Counted from the first letter of the stretch, positions 51,862 to 60,901 are shown. The stretch is 64,000 nucleotides of DNA from Pseudomonas sp. JUb42 (GCF_024807945.1 NZ_JANUFD010000013.1:62001-126000), one strand, 5' to 3'. Numbers and translations: made by a program. Notes: generated from the letters alone by a model not told the origin.

Positions 51862-51889
51862 CCGGGGCGGCTTGATCAGGCCGCCCCGG
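51862..51889 (+). terminator. Hairpin between the tartrate dehydratase and carrier genes
   Basis: CCGGGGCGGC (51862-51871) pairs perfectly with GCCGCCCCGG (51880-51889) around an 8-base loop, followed by TTCGCTC. Strong stem with a poor T-run: partial terminator or attenuator. Confidence 0.55.
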
Positions 51890-51926
51890 TTCGCTCTACC
51901 TCCTACAAAAACAAAATGAGGTCACT

Positions 51927-53246
51927 ATGAGCACTACGTCCCCACGCTGGTACGGCCAGCTCTACGTACAGGTCCTGATTGGCATCGTTATCGGTGGTGC
52001 CATCGGTTTTGTTTTTCCCGACATCGGCGCCAAGCTGCAACCCTTGGCGGATGGCTTTATCAAGCTGATCAAAATGCTGCTGGCGCCGATCATTTTCGGC
52101 ACAGTCGTCGTAGGTATCGCCAAGATGGGCAGCGTCAAGGAAGTCGGCCGCATCGGCGGCAAGGCCCTGATCTACTTTGAGGTGCTGTCGACCCTGGCGC
52201 TGGTTATCGGCCTGGTTGTCGTCAACGTCCTCAAGCCGGGCGTCGGCATGAACATCGACATCGGCAGTCTCAACGGCAGTGCGGTCAATGGCTATGCCCA
52301 GGCTGCTGCGGCCCAGGGCGGTATCGTCGAGTTCTTTCTCAACATTATTCCGTCCACCCTGTTTGACGCCTTCGCCAAAGGCATGATGCTTCAAGTAATT
52401 CTGGTGTCGGTGCTAATGGGTGTTGCGCTGGTACAGCTGGGTGAGACCGGCAAGCCGTTGGTCAGCGTGATCGACCTGCTGTTGCAGAGTCTGTTTCGCA
52501 TCGTCGCCATGGTCATGAAGTTGGCGCCGCTGGGTGCTGGTGCCGGCATGGCCTTCACCATTGGCAAGTACGGAATCGGTACGCTGATGTCCCTGGGGCA
52601 GTTGCTGATCGCGCTGTACGTCACCACGCTGCTGTTCATCGTGGTTGTGCTGGGCAGTGTGGCGCGCTGGTCCGGCCTGCCGTTATTGCAGTTCCTGCGT
52701 TACTTCAAGGACGAGATCCTGGTGACCCTCGGCACCTGCTCTACCGAAGCCGTGCTGCCGCGGATGATGATCAAGCTGGAGAAACTGGGCTGCAAGAAAT
52801 CGGTGGTGGGGATGGTTTTACCTACGGGCTATACCTTCAATTCCGATGGCACCTGTATCTACCTGACCATGGCGGCGATCTTCGTCGCCCAGGCCACCAA
52901 CACCCCCATGACCCTCATGGACCAGATGGTCGTGCTGGGTGTGCTGTTGCTCACTTCGAAAGGTTCGGCGGGTGTGGCGGGGGCGGGATTTGTTACGCTG
53001 GCCGCGACCCTGTCGGTGATCCATGGCATTCCGCTGGTCGGTCTGGTGTTGCTGCTGGGTGTCGATCGTTTCCTCAATGAAGCGCGGGCGGTAACGAACC
53101 TGATCGGCAATGGCATCGGCACCATCGCAATTGCCAAGTGGGACGGTTCTTTCGACCAGGCCCAGGCTGCGCGGGAAATCGCGGCCATGAATGCACAGAG
53201 TGCCAAGGGCAAGAAGGAGGTCAGAGAAGTATCAGGTCACGTGTAG
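51927..53246 (+). CDS. DctA-type dicarboxylate/proton symporter
   Basis: 439 residues, DAACS family. The start YGQLYVQVLIGIVIGGAIGF and KMLLAPIIFGTVVVGIAKMG are DctA-like. The serine-rich reentrant loop is seen as TLGTCSTEAVLPRMM, and the substrate-site segment as GYTFNSDGTCIYLTMAAIFV. DctA carries C4-dicarboxylates (succinate, malate, fumarate). Location behind the tartrate dehydratase suggests uptake of tartrate. Confidence 0.88.
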   Translation: MSTTSPRWYGQLYVQVLIGIVIGGAIGFVFPDIGAKLQPLADGFIKLIKMLLAPIIFGTVVVGIAKMGSVKEVGRIGGKALIYFEVLSTLALVIGLVVVNVLKPGVGMNIDIGSLNGSAVNGYAQAAAAQGGIVEFFLNIIPSTLFDAFAKGMMLQVILVSVLMGVALVQLGETGKPLVSVIDLLLQSLFRIVAMVMKLAPLGAGAGMAFTIGKYGIGTLMSLGQLLIALYVTTLLFIVVVLGSVARWSGLPLLQFLRYFKDEILVTLGTCSTEAVLPRMMIKLEKLGCKKSVVGMVLPTGYTFNSDGTCIYLTMAAIFVAQATNTPMTLMDQMVVLGVLLLTSKGSAGVAGAGFVTLAATLSVIHGIPLVGLVLLLGVDRFLNEARAVTNLIGNGIGTIAIAKWDGSFDQAQAAREIAAMNAQSAKGKKEVREVSGHV

Positions 53247-53324
53247 GAAAAACCTGTGGCGGGCAGCGTCAGGCGTGTGGATTCGTGACGCTGCCAGCGG
53301 TCTCTTGCATCGATACTGCTGAGC

Positions 53325-53552
53325 TCACACCGAGGCATTCCAACGCACCTTGGTCACCCCGATTTTCTCGGCTCTCTGCGTGGCCACTTCCCATGACGAG
53401 CCCAGGGCAATCCAGCCCTTCAGGCTTTCTGAAGCATGCATTGCCGCCAGGCGAATGGCATTGCTGTCATCCAGGTGCGCGGCGCGGGCATAGAAGTGCT
53501 TAACCACTCCATCTAAAAGATAGTGAATGGTATAGAGGGTATCGATCGTCAT
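53325..53552 (-). CDS. Small hypothetical protein (possibly DUF6555-like)
   Basis: 75 residues from ATG 53552, 7 bases after AGAGG; the frame extends to 53696 without another good start. MTIDTLYTIHYLLDGVVKHF, then ARAAHLDDSNAIRLAAMHAS and SWEVATQRAEKIGVTKVRW. It resembles small Pseudomonas proteins annotated DUF6555 as far as I recall. Soluble; function unknown. Confidence 0.6.
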   Translation of the reverse strand: MTIDTLYTIHYLLDGVVKHFYARAAHLDDSNAIRLAAMHASESLKGWIALGSSWEVATQRAEKIGVTKVRWNASV

Positions 53553-53732
53553 GTTGGAGCCTCTTGGCCGAAGCCGTACCCGAAAGGGGTAAATCCATGG
53601 TGCCTGGAATTCAGAGAGGTCTGCCGGGAGGTGAGGCCGAGAGAAATGGGGAAGCCTGAACTGCGTTTGAAGCCTTGTAAGGGAGTAGTGGTTCAATTAT
53701 GACCCACGGCATATGCCATTCGTTCGATGGGT

Positions 53733-54650
53733 TCAGCCCCGTCGGTCCGGTTCAAAGCGATCACGCTTGCTGCGCGCGAATTCGATAAAGGCACGCAGAG
53801 CGGCGGGCACATGTCGGCGGCTGGGGTAATACAGGTTCAGGCCCGGATAATAAGGGCACCAGTCACCTAGCACCTGGATCAGTTGCCCGCTGGCAATCAG
53901 CTCCTTGACCATCTCTTCGAAGACATAGGCCAGGCCGACCCCCTGCAGTGCCGGGCCGACCATCATGCCGACATCGTCGAGGGTGATGGGGCCGTCGACC
54001 TTGATCTCCTGGCTGATGCCGCGGCGCTCGAATTCCCAGTCATAAATCACCCCACTCGGATAGCGGTGGCGAATGCAGGGCAAGGCGTGCAGATCCTGGG
54101 GCGTCTGCGGTGTCGGGAAACGTTCAAACAATTCAGGCGAACCCACCACCACCGAACGCATGGTCGAACCTATGGCCAGGGACACCATGTCCGCCTCCAG
54201 CCGTTCGCCAAAACGCACTCCGGCATCGAAGCCGCCCGCGACTACATCCACCAGAGCGTCGTCTGACACTACTTCGACCCGCACTTCGGGATAGGCCTGT
54301 AAAAACTCGCTCACCAACGGCAGCAACACCAGTTGCGCAGCAGTACGGCCCGCAGTGATGCGCAAAGTGCCCGAGGGTTTGTCGCGAAAGCTGTTGAGGT
54401 CTTCCAGGGCATCGTCGATATCGCGGAACGCCGGGCGGACCCGTGAATACAGGCGCTCCCCGGCCTCAGTCAGGGCCACGCTGCGGGTGGTGCGATTGAA
54501 CAGGCGGATCCCCAGGCGTTTTTCCAGGCCGCGCAAGCTATGGCTGAGAGCCGAGGGCGACTGGCCGAGTTCGATTGCGGCGCGGCTGAAACTCAAATGC
54601 TTGGCTATGCACAGAAAGGTCGTCAGATCGGTTGCAGAGACTGCTTTCAT
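53733..54650 (-). CDS. LysR-family transcriptional regulator (DsdC/AaeR-like)
   Basis: 305 residues from ATG 54650, where MKAVSATDLTTFLCIAKHLS starts; longer starts have no ribosome site. The HTH continues AIELGQSPSALSHSLRGLEK. Effector domain opens GTLRITAGRTAAQLVLLPLV. It is divergent from the SDR gene at 54779 (128 bases), its probable target. Confidence 0.87.
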   Translation of the reverse strand: MKAVSATDLTTFLCIAKHLSFSRAAIELGQSPSALSHSLRGLEKRLGIRLFNRTTRSVALTEAGERLYSRVRPAFRDIDDALEDLNSFRDKPSGTLRITAGRTAAQLVLLPLVSEFLQAYPEVRVEVVSDDALVDVVAGGFDAGVRFGERLEADMVSLAIGSTMRSVVVGSPELFERFPTPQTPQDLHALPCIRHRYPSGVIYDWEFERRGISQEIKVDGPITLDDVGMMVGPALQGVGLAYVFEEMVKELIASGQLIQVLGDWCPYYPGLNLYYPSRRHVPAALRAFIEFARSKRDRFEPDRRG

Positions 54651-54778
54651 TTGTGAGTACACCTCAAAAGCCATTGGAGTTTTACTGGGATTATCACATG
54701 AGTAAATCAAACCTAAAGTGGCGTCAACTCATCGAGAAGCCCGGCATGTCGCAGGGCTACCCCAAAAGGAGAGTTGCT

Positions 54779-55609
54779 ATGCGTACTTGGCTGATTACGG
54801 GTGCATCCCGTGGCTTTGGTGCCCTGATTGCTGAAAAAGCCCTGCAAGGCGGCGACGCGGTCATCGCCACCGCGCGCAAACCCGAAGATATCGTTGCCCG
54901 TCTGGGTGATCATCCCAACCTGCTGGCCGTGCGTCTGGACGTGACCAACGAAGCACACGCCCACGAGGCTGTAGCTGAAGGCATCAAACGCTTCGGTCGC
55001 ATCGATATCCTGATCAATAACGCCGGGTACGGTGTGCTGGGTGCCGTCGAAGAAACCAGCGCCAGCGAAACCGAGCGCCTGTTTGCCACCAACGTCTTCG
55101 GCGTGCTCAACGTGATCCGCGCGGTACTGCCCCATATGCGTCGCCAGCGTTCGGGGCATGTGGTCAATATCTCCTCAATCGGCGGCTATCAGGCTTACAT
55201 GGGCTGGGGTGTGTACGGCTCGACCAAATTTGCCGTCGAAGGCATCACCGAAGCGATGCATCAGGAACTGGCGCCTCTGGGCATCCATGCCACGGTGGTC
55301 GAGCCGGGCTTCTTCCGCACCGATTTCCTCGACGAACAGTCCCTGGTCAAAACCGCACTGGAACTGAGCGACTACGAAGAAACCGTCGGCAACATGCGCC
55401 GCTTCGCCGCCAACGCCAACCACGCGCAACCGGGCGACCCGATGAAACTGGCAGAGGCCATGCTGGCTTTGGTCTACGCCCCTAATCCACCGCTGCGCCT
55501 GGCTTTGGGTAGCGATACCGTGGCAAGGATCGAAGCGAAGAACCGCTTAGTCGCGCAGGAACTGGCGACGTGGCGGGCGGTGAGTGTGTCGACGGATTTC
55601 AAGGTGTGA
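54779..55609 (+). CDS. Short-chain dehydrogenase/reductase
   Basis: 276 residues from ATG 54779 (AAAAGGAGAG upstream). The Rossmann motif TGASRGFG (7-14), NNAGYG, the catalytic Ser in NISSIGG, and Y-x3-K in YGSTKFAVEG are all in place. Dinucleotide preference cannot be fixed, but the Ser-Arg after TGA suggests NADP(H). Substrate unknown; likely under the divergent LysR regulator. Confidence 0.87.
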   Translation: MRTWLITGASRGFGALIAEKALQGGDAVIATARKPEDIVARLGDHPNLLAVRLDVTNEAHAHEAVAEGIKRFGRIDILINNAGYGVLGAVEETSASETERLFATNVFGVLNVIRAVLPHMRRQRSGHVVNISSIGGYQAYMGWGVYGSTKFAVEGITEAMHQELAPLGIHATVVEPGFFRTDFLDEQSLVKTALELSDYEETVGNMRRFAANANHAQPGDPMKLAEAMLALVYAPNPPLRLALGSDTVARIEAKNRLVAQELATWRAVSVSTDFKV

Positions 55610-55654
55610 TGGGTTGGTGATGGCGGCTGCATAGCTGGCGGGTTAAACCCGATC

Positions 55655-55735
55655 TGGTAGGCGCCAACGTGTTGGCGAATGAGTGCAATAGCGTCGGTGG
55701 CTGACCTGACGCGATCGCCACCAAGGCGGCTCCTA
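55655..55735. repeat. REPIN-like element (GGCGATCGCCACCAAGG class, imperfect)
   Basis: GGTAGGCGCCAACGTGTTGG and CGCCACCAAGGCGGCTCCTAC form partial inverted ends. The right arm is shared with 32965-33054. The remaining 55610-55968 gap has no gene I can support. Confidence 0.5.
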
Positions 55736-55968
55736 CTGATACCAAGTCAGTCAGAACAGCGTTATCTCTCAATAAACGTCTCGGCAGTGCCAAGACAATT
55801 GCTTGCCGACTATCTTCTAATCGCACTACCTGACCGTAAGGCACTCCCCTCAACCGTCGCATTGCGCGAAGATCTGATAAATCTCTCTGGTACTCATGCT
55901 GATGGTGAGGATTGGAGGGCGCAGATGGTGCTACTTATTTTGATGGCAGGACGGGTGAGGGGTATGTC

Positions 55969-56334
55969 ATGAACATCCATCGGCAAATACATGAACTGGA
56001 AGCACGCCTGCTTTCCCACGAAGTACGGGCAGACGAAGCATCCCTGACAGCTTTATTGGCGGACGATTTCGTCGAGTTTGGCGTCAGTGGCAATGTCTGG
56101 AAAAAAGCGGATGTCATTGCCGATCTGAAAGGCGAGGTTTTCGTGATGAGGACCGTCAGCGACTTCAAAACGACCGAACTGGCCGATGGCGTGGTGTTAG
56201 CAACCTACCTGTGCAGCAGTCACCTTGATGATGGCATTGCCCATTCATTACGCAGTTCGGTTTGGCGCAGATATCTCGACAGTTGGCAGATGGTTTTTCA
56301 TCAAGGGACGAGGGTGACGGCTCAAATACAATGA
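55969..56334 (+). CDS. NTF2-like / DUF4440 family protein
   Basis: 121 residues from ATG 55969 (GAGGGG upstream). HELEARLLSHEVRADEASLT and LLADDFVEFGVSGNVWKKAD are the first helices and strand of the NTF2-like fold; RSSVWRRYLDSWQMVFHQGT closes it. DUF4440 members include putative ketosteroid-isomerase-like or detoxifying proteins without known substrate. Single gene. Confidence 0.8.
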   Translation: MNIHRQIHELEARLLSHEVRADEASLTALLADDFVEFGVSGNVWKKADVIADLKGEVFVMRTVSDFKTTELADGVVLATYLCSSHLDDGIAHSLRSSVWRRYLDSWQMVFHQGTRVTAQIQ

Positions 56335-56402
56335 ATGAGTTTGTAGGAGGTCCCGCGCCATCTAGGCGGCCGCACTGCATTCCCTTGGAGGGAGGCGAAT
56401 CC

Positions 56403-56490
56403 TGTGGCGGCGAATTCTCGAAAGCAGTATTTCAGACGATACAAATGCGTCGGCCGCACTGGCCTGTTCGTGAATGAATTCGCTCCTACA
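56403..56490. repeat. Degenerate REPIN (GAATTCATTCGCGAA type)
   Basis: TGTGGCGGCGAATTCTCGAA and GTGAATGAATTCGCTCCTACA are recognisable but mutated arms about 88 bases apart. The rest of the 56335-56629 gap looks empty. Confidence 0.6.
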
Positions 56491-56629
56491 GCGAGTTCCA
56501 GGTAATCAGCAGGTTTTGGCGTTGTTTGAAAAGGGATGCCGACTCAATAAGAGCAAACCCGGCTAGGCGCCACTCCTGGGATCCAGATGATCATGACGAC
56601 CGGTTCCAGACCCTCCATACGGTAACTCC

Positions 56630-57490
56630 ATGTCAACCAAAGCGGCCTACGCCAAACGTTTCGACGCTGTCCTTGCCTACATTGATGCCAATCTCGAAGG
56701 CGATCTGTCAGTGAAGACGCTAAGCCAGGTCGCACACTTTTCGGCATTCCATTTTCATCGGCAGTTCACCGGGTATGTGGGCGTTCCCGTTGCGCGTTAT
56801 GTGCAATTGATGCGCTTGCGCCGGGCGGCTCATCGCCTGGTTTCCCCGCAAGACTATTCGGTGCTGGAGGCTGCCCTTGATGCCGGTTTCGAGAGTCCTG
56901 AGGCTTTCAGTCGGGCATTCCGGCGTTCGTTTGGCATGGCGCCGGGGCTGTTCAGCCGACAGCCGAATTGGCAGGTCTGGAATGAGTCGTTCGTCATTCC
57001 CCACCATTCCAGGAGCATCATCATGCAGGTACAAATCGTCGAGTTCGCCGAGGTCAGGGTTGCCACGCTGGAGCACCATGGCGCCCCCGCAAAGCTCAAT
57101 GAAAGTGTGCGCAAGTTCATCGACTGGCGCATGGCAAGCGGGCAATCGCCGGTGGCTTCCAGCCGTACCTTCGGCATTCCCTACAACAATCCCGATACCA
57201 CGCCGCCGGACGAATTTCGCTTTGCCATCTGTGGCGAGATTCATGAAAAGGTGCGGGCAAATGCCACCGGAGTGAGCGAGATGATCATCCCCGCTGGTCG
57301 CTGCGTGGTCGTGCGACATGTCGGCTCGCCCGACCATATCGGCGAAACCATCTACCCGATCTACAGCGATTGGCTGCCCACCAGCGGGGAAGAGTTGCGG
57401 GATCATCCGTTGTTCTTTCACTACCTGAGCGTTTACCCAGAGACGCCGCAGGATCAGTGGTTGACGGATATTTATATACCGCTGGTTTAG
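56630..57490 (+). CDS. AraC-family regulator with GyrI-like effector domain
   Basis: 286 residues. The first ~110 hold the AraC/XylS double HTH: LEGDLSVKTLSQVAHFSAFH, then ALDAGFESPEAFSRAFRRSF. Residues about 125-286 form a GyrI-like/SOUL-type small-molecule domain, starting VQIVEFAEVRVATLEHHGAP and ending IYIPLV. Similar to Rob and to drug-sensing regulators. Targets unknown; a terminator follows. Confidence 0.87.
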   Translation: MSTKAAYAKRFDAVLAYIDANLEGDLSVKTLSQVAHFSAFHFHRQFTGYVGVPVARYVQLMRLRRAAHRLVSPQDYSVLEAALDAGFESPEAFSRAFRRSFGMAPGLFSRQPNWQVWNESFVIPHHSRSIIMQVQIVEFAEVRVATLEHHGAPAKLNESVRKFIDWRMASGQSPVASSRTFGIPYNNPDTTPPDEFRFAICGEIHEKVRANATGVSEMIIPAGRCVVVRHVGSPDHIGETIYPIYSDWLPTSGEELRDHPLFFHYLSVYPETPQDQWLTDIYIPLV

Positions 57491-57524
57491 GGCGGGTTGG
57501 GGGTATTGTCTGTCGCCAGAGCAA

Positions 57525-57553
57525 AGAAGCCCGACCAGCTCCGGGCTTCTTCA
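57525..57553. terminator. Terminator after the AraC-GyrI gene
   Basis: AGAAGCCCG (57525-57533) pairs with CGGGCTTCT (57542-57550) around an 8-base loop and exits into TCATG. A-rich sequence lies on the left side. Confidence 0.65.
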
Positions 57554-57594
57554 TGTAGGCGGGTCGCCTCAAAAGAAACGATGTGAGGCGAGTT

Positions 57595-58092
57595 GTGGCT
57601 GATCTTTGGCTTGATGACGGGTATGAAGAAGTTGATCTGATGACTGAGGGTGGCGATGTAGGGCTGATCCATGACATCCGAGTCGATCATATTGAGTACG
57701 GAGTCTTTTACATTCCGATACAGGCGGGTTTTTTTGCTGAGCAGGAAATGATTGAACGAGACCTATGCCGTAAGCTTCCGCCCAACACCTACGAAGTGAA
57801 GTTTGCTCTGCGTCGTGATTTTGAGGAAGGGGTCCCTAGCTACACCCAGCCTGCCGACTGGGAAGATCTTTCCACTCTGACTTACCGGCAATCCATGGCG
57901 TTGGGCCGTGGAATCTTTCAGTCAACCTGGATGCTAAGGGCTCATCGAGATGTGCGTGGATTCGTTCTGGTCTCCCTTGTGGACCGGCCAAAGCTGTCGG
58001 CATACTACGGTCGCTTACTCAACAAATATCGAGACCAGGTAGGTTTTGGTGTGCACTCTGTCCTTGGAGGGAAAGGTTATGTTCTCGTCTGA
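57595..58092 (+). CDS. Hypothetical soluble protein, first of a terminator-bounded pair
   Basis: 165 residues from GTG 57595, selected because GTGAGG lies 7 bases upstream; ATG 57640 is an alternative without a ribosome site. No signal or membrane segment. Middle part has FFAEQEMIERDLCRKLPPNT and LTYRQSMALGRGIFQSTW; C-terminal strand-rich region ends GVHSVLGGKGYVLV. I do not recognise a family. It overlaps the 42-residue gene downstream by 14 bases, and hairpin terminators lie on both sides of the pair. Confidence 0.6.
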   Translation: MADLWLDDGYEEVDLMTEGGDVGLIHDIRVDHIEYGVFYIPIQAGFFAEQEMIERDLCRKLPPNTYEVKFALRRDFEEGVPSYTQPADWEDLSTLTYRQSMALGRGIFQSTWMLRAHRDVRGFVLVSLVDRPKLSAYYGRLLNKYRDQVGFGVHSVLGGKGYVLV

Positions 58093-58207
58093 CACCAAGA
58101 GCGACGCTCAAGCGAGCAAGGCCGAACGACTCAACGCGGCTTTGGCTGCGTACAAGCTAGCCAAGCAGGCTGGTAAGGTTCGGCGCGTTTCGTTTAAGTC
58201 GCAGTGA
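58079..58207 (+). CDS. 42-residue basic peptide gene overlapping its upstream neighbour
   Basis: Read directly: MFSSDTKSDAQASKAERLNA, then ALAAYKLAKQAGKVRR and VSFKSQ. GGAGGG lies 8-13 bases before the ATG, which is a strong reason to treat it as real. Ser/Asp at the start, then an Ala/Lys amphipathic helix and a basic end. Translation is probably coupled to the 165-residue gene. No family recognised; could be a nucleic-acid-binding or antitoxin-like peptide, but that is speculation. Confidence 0.6.
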   Translation: MFSSDTKSDAQASKAERLNAALAAYKLAKQAGKVRRVSFKSQ

Positions 58208-58220
58208 ATTGATTCGTACG

Positions 58221-58252
58221 AAAAAGCCCGACTTCATCGTCGGGCTTTTTTA
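58221..58252. terminator. Bidirectional terminator
   Basis: AAAAAGCCCGAC pairs with GTCGGGCTTTTT around a short loop. It serves the unknown gene pair (plus) and the epoxide hydrolase gene (minus). Confidence 0.88.
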
Positions 58253-58279
58253 TTTGTAGTGTCGCGCGCGCAGGTTTTC

Positions 58280-59428
58280 TTAACGCTTCTCCCGAAAAAA
58301 CGCCCGAATATCCCGCGCCAACGCCTCTGGCTGTTCAATCGCCGCAAAGTGCCCGCCATGTTCCATCTCGGTCCAGCGCTCGACGTCATAACCGCGCTCC
58401 ACCCAGCTTCTCGGCGGCATCGGCAGTTCCTTGGGAAACAGGGCGACGCCAAGCGGTGGCTTTACCCGTTCTTTGCCGGTGAGTCGTAAAGGCCGTTTGC
58501 TGCCCTCGACGTACTGGCGAAATGACGAGCCGATGCAGTGAGTCAGCCAGTACAGCGTCACGTTGGTCAGCAGCCAGTCGCGGTCGATGGCGGGTTGGCC
58601 GTCGTGGGTATCACACCAGGACAGGATCTTCTCGCCCATCCAGGCCAGCAGCCCGGCGGGGGAGTCGTTCAGGCCGACGGCCAGGCTCTGGGGTTTGCTT
58701 CGCTGGATTTGCGCATAGGCGCCTTCGCTGGCGAAAAAATCGGCAGCGCGTTGCAGGAAGGCTTGTTCGTCTGCGGTCTTGGGCGGCGCGTTTTCGTCGA
58801 GGTTCGGGCTGTAGGAGCCGGGTATGAAGTTAAGGTGGATACCGCTGACCCGCTCGGGGAAGCGCAGCCCGAGCCAGGTCGAGACGCCCGCACCAATATC
58901 TCCGCCCTGGGTGGCAAAGCGCTCGTAGCCTAGCCCCGTCATCAGCTCAGCCCACAGCCCGGCGATTTCATAAGGCCCATGGCCGGGCTGGTTGAAGGGC
59001 GCGGAAAAGGTGTAGCCCGGCAACGACTGCACCACGACATGAAAGGCATCCGCCGGATCACCGCCGTGGCTGCCAGGGTCGGTCAACAGCGGGATGATGC
59101 GCTGCATCTCGATAAATGAACCCGGCCAGCCATGACTCAGAATCAGCGGCATCGGCTTGGGCCCGATTCCCTTTTGATGAACGAAGTGCACCCGTTGCCC
59201 GCCGACCTCGGCCATGAACTGCGGCAGGCTGTTGAGCTGTGCTTCCCGCGCCCGCCAGTCGAAGGTCGTTGACCAATGAGCGATAAGCTCTCGCAGCACA
59301 CCCATATCGATACCTTCGCTCCATCCCAGTTCGGCCAGGGGCTGCGGCAGTCGGGTGCGCTGCAAACGTTCGCGCAGGTCAGCCAGTTGGCTTTCAGGGA
59401 TGTCGATGTGGAAGGGTTCGATATGCAT
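58280..59428 (-). CDS. Epoxide hydrolase (EHN-domain alpha/beta hydrolase)
   Basis: 382 residues from ATG 59428 (GGGAGACC upstream). The N-terminal EHN domain (IEPFHIDIPESQLADLRERL) is followed by an alpha/beta hydrolase core. The oxyanion motif HGWPGSFIEM, the nucleophile Asp in QGGDIGAGVS and the C-terminal His in HGGHFAAIEQPE complete the hydrolase set. It opens epoxides to diols; substrate unknown. Confidence 0.88.
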   Translation of the reverse strand: MHIEPFHIDIPESQLADLRERLQRTRLPQPLAELGWSEGIDMGVLRELIAHWSTTFDWRAREAQLNSLPQFMAEVGGQRVHFVHQKGIGPKPMPLILSHGWPGSFIEMQRIIPLLTDPGSHGGDPADAFHVVVQSLPGYTFSAPFNQPGHGPYEIAGLWAELMTGLGYERFATQGGDIGAGVSTWLGLRFPERVSGIHLNFIPGSYSPNLDENAPPKTADEQAFLQRAADFFASEGAYAQIQRSKPQSLAVGLNDSPAGLLAWMGEKILSWCDTHDGQPAIDRDWLLTNVTLYWLTHCIGSSFRQYVEGSKRPLRLTGKERVKPPLGVALFPKELPMPPRSWVERGYDVERWTEMEHGGHFAAIEQPEALARDIRAFFREKR

Positions 59429-59526
59429 GCCGGGTCTCCCGCTCAGGCGATGAGGGTGTTTTGAAATATCTTGCAACATTTGTGGCTTGGCCGAGGTCGG
59501 ATTATTACCTTGTCGAAGAATTTCTC

Positions 59527-60714
59527 ATGAAAACACCTCGCCCCTCCGCCCGCACCAAACCTCTCGATGAACTGCGCAACCTGAAAATGGCCCGGTCTGC
59601 CCATGCCTACGTGCGTGGCAGTACCGTGCAATTCTATGAGTGGCTACACAGCCAGTCGGGTCGCCGACTGCCCAGCGGGCCACCGGTGTGGATCTGCGGC
59701 GATTGCCACGCCGGTAATCTTGGACCGACCGGCGACCTGAAAGGTCGTATCGATATTCATATTCGCGACCTCGATCAGACAGTCGTCGGCAACCCTGTGC
59801 ATGACCTGGTGCGCTTGGGACTGTCCCTCGCCACCGCCGCCCGCGGCTCGGATCTGCCCGGGGTGGCCACGGCGCGGATGCTCGAAGAAATGATGCGCGG
59901 TTATGAGCAGGCCTTCGAGTCCAGCAACGATGAAGAGGAGCCGCCGCGACCTGCCCAAGTGAAAGCCGGCATGCGCAGTGCCGTGCAACGCACCTGGAAA
60001 CATCTGGCCCAGGAGCGCATCGAGGACACCAAGCCGACCATTCCCCTGGGCAAGCATTTCTGGTCATTGTCGCGCGCCGAGCGCAGTGCCTTGAAAGCCC
60101 TGTGTGCCACGGATGATATCCACACTCTGGTCACCTCGCTCAAAGGCCGATCCCGCGATGACGGTGTGGAAATGCTCGACTCGGCCTACTGGGTAAAAGG
60201 TTGCAGCTCACTGGGTTTGCAACGCTATGCGGTGCTGTTGGGCGTCGGTGATGGCGATGAGCAAGAGTTCTGCCTACTCGATATCAAACAAGCCGTGGCC
60301 GCCGCCGCCCCGCGTGCGCCTCGAACTGCCATGCCCCGGGATAACGGCAAGCGCGTCGTCGAAGGCGCACGATCCTTGTCCCCCGGCTTGGGCAACCGGA
60401 TGCTCGCCACCCGTATTCTCGACAATGGCTTCTTCGTGCGTGAGCTGTTGCCACAGGACATGAAGCTGGAACTGGATCAACTGAGTCAGACCGAAGCCAA
60501 GCGTGCCGCAGGATACCTTGCCGGCGTTGTAGGACGTGCCCACGCGCGGCAGATGGACCTGTCAACGCGAGCCTCATGGATCAAAGACCTGCAAGCCAAT
60601 CGCTCGCACATATTCGACGCGCCGTCGTGGCTATGGACCAGCGTTGTTGAACTGGTTGGCAGCCATGAGAAAGGCTATCTGGAGCATTGTCGGTTGTATG
60701 CGTTGCAGCATTGA
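59527..60714 (+). CDS. DUF2252 family protein
   Basis: 395 residues from ATG 59527. ARSAHAYVRGSTVQFYEWLH and WICGDCHAGNLGP are the DUF2252 hallmarks; the latter with RDLDQTVVGNPVHDLVRLGL looks like the active-site part of a kinase-like (aminoglycoside-phosphotransferase-related) fold. Enzymatic activity has not been settled for the family as far as I know. Divergent from the epoxide hydrolase gene (98 bases). Confidence 0.82.
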   Translation: MKTPRPSARTKPLDELRNLKMARSAHAYVRGSTVQFYEWLHSQSGRRLPSGPPVWICGDCHAGNLGPTGDLKGRIDIHIRDLDQTVVGNPVHDLVRLGLSLATAARGSDLPGVATARMLEEMMRGYEQAFESSNDEEEPPRPAQVKAGMRSAVQRTWKHLAQERIEDTKPTIPLGKHFWSLSRAERSALKALCATDDIHTLVTSLKGRSRDDGVEMLDSAYWVKGCSSLGLQRYAVLLGVGDGDEQEFCLLDIKQAVAAAAPRAPRTAMPRDNGKRVVEGARSLSPGLGNRMLATRILDNGFFVRELLPQDMKLELDQLSQTEAKRAAGYLAGVVGRAHARQMDLSTRASWIKDLQANRSHIFDAPSWLWTSVVELVGSHEKGYLEHCRLYALQH

Positions 60715-60901
60715 GCCAGGCATTTTGAAGTGATCGCATTGTGCCAATAGGCGGGTTTCTTCTGCAAACCCGTATGGCTGAAACGTTTCTCTAGTGCTTG
60801 CGTAAGAAAATATTTGTGTCTAGAGTCGAGCGCAGTCAGACCAATCGACCTCCTTTTGTCGAGATGGCCTACATACAAAAATAATAAATAACGAGGTCGT
60901 C

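Noticed and set aside
55679..55972. A 97-codon frame between the SDR and NTF2-like genes
   Set aside because: It starts inside a REP-type repeat, has no ribosome site and resembles nothing.
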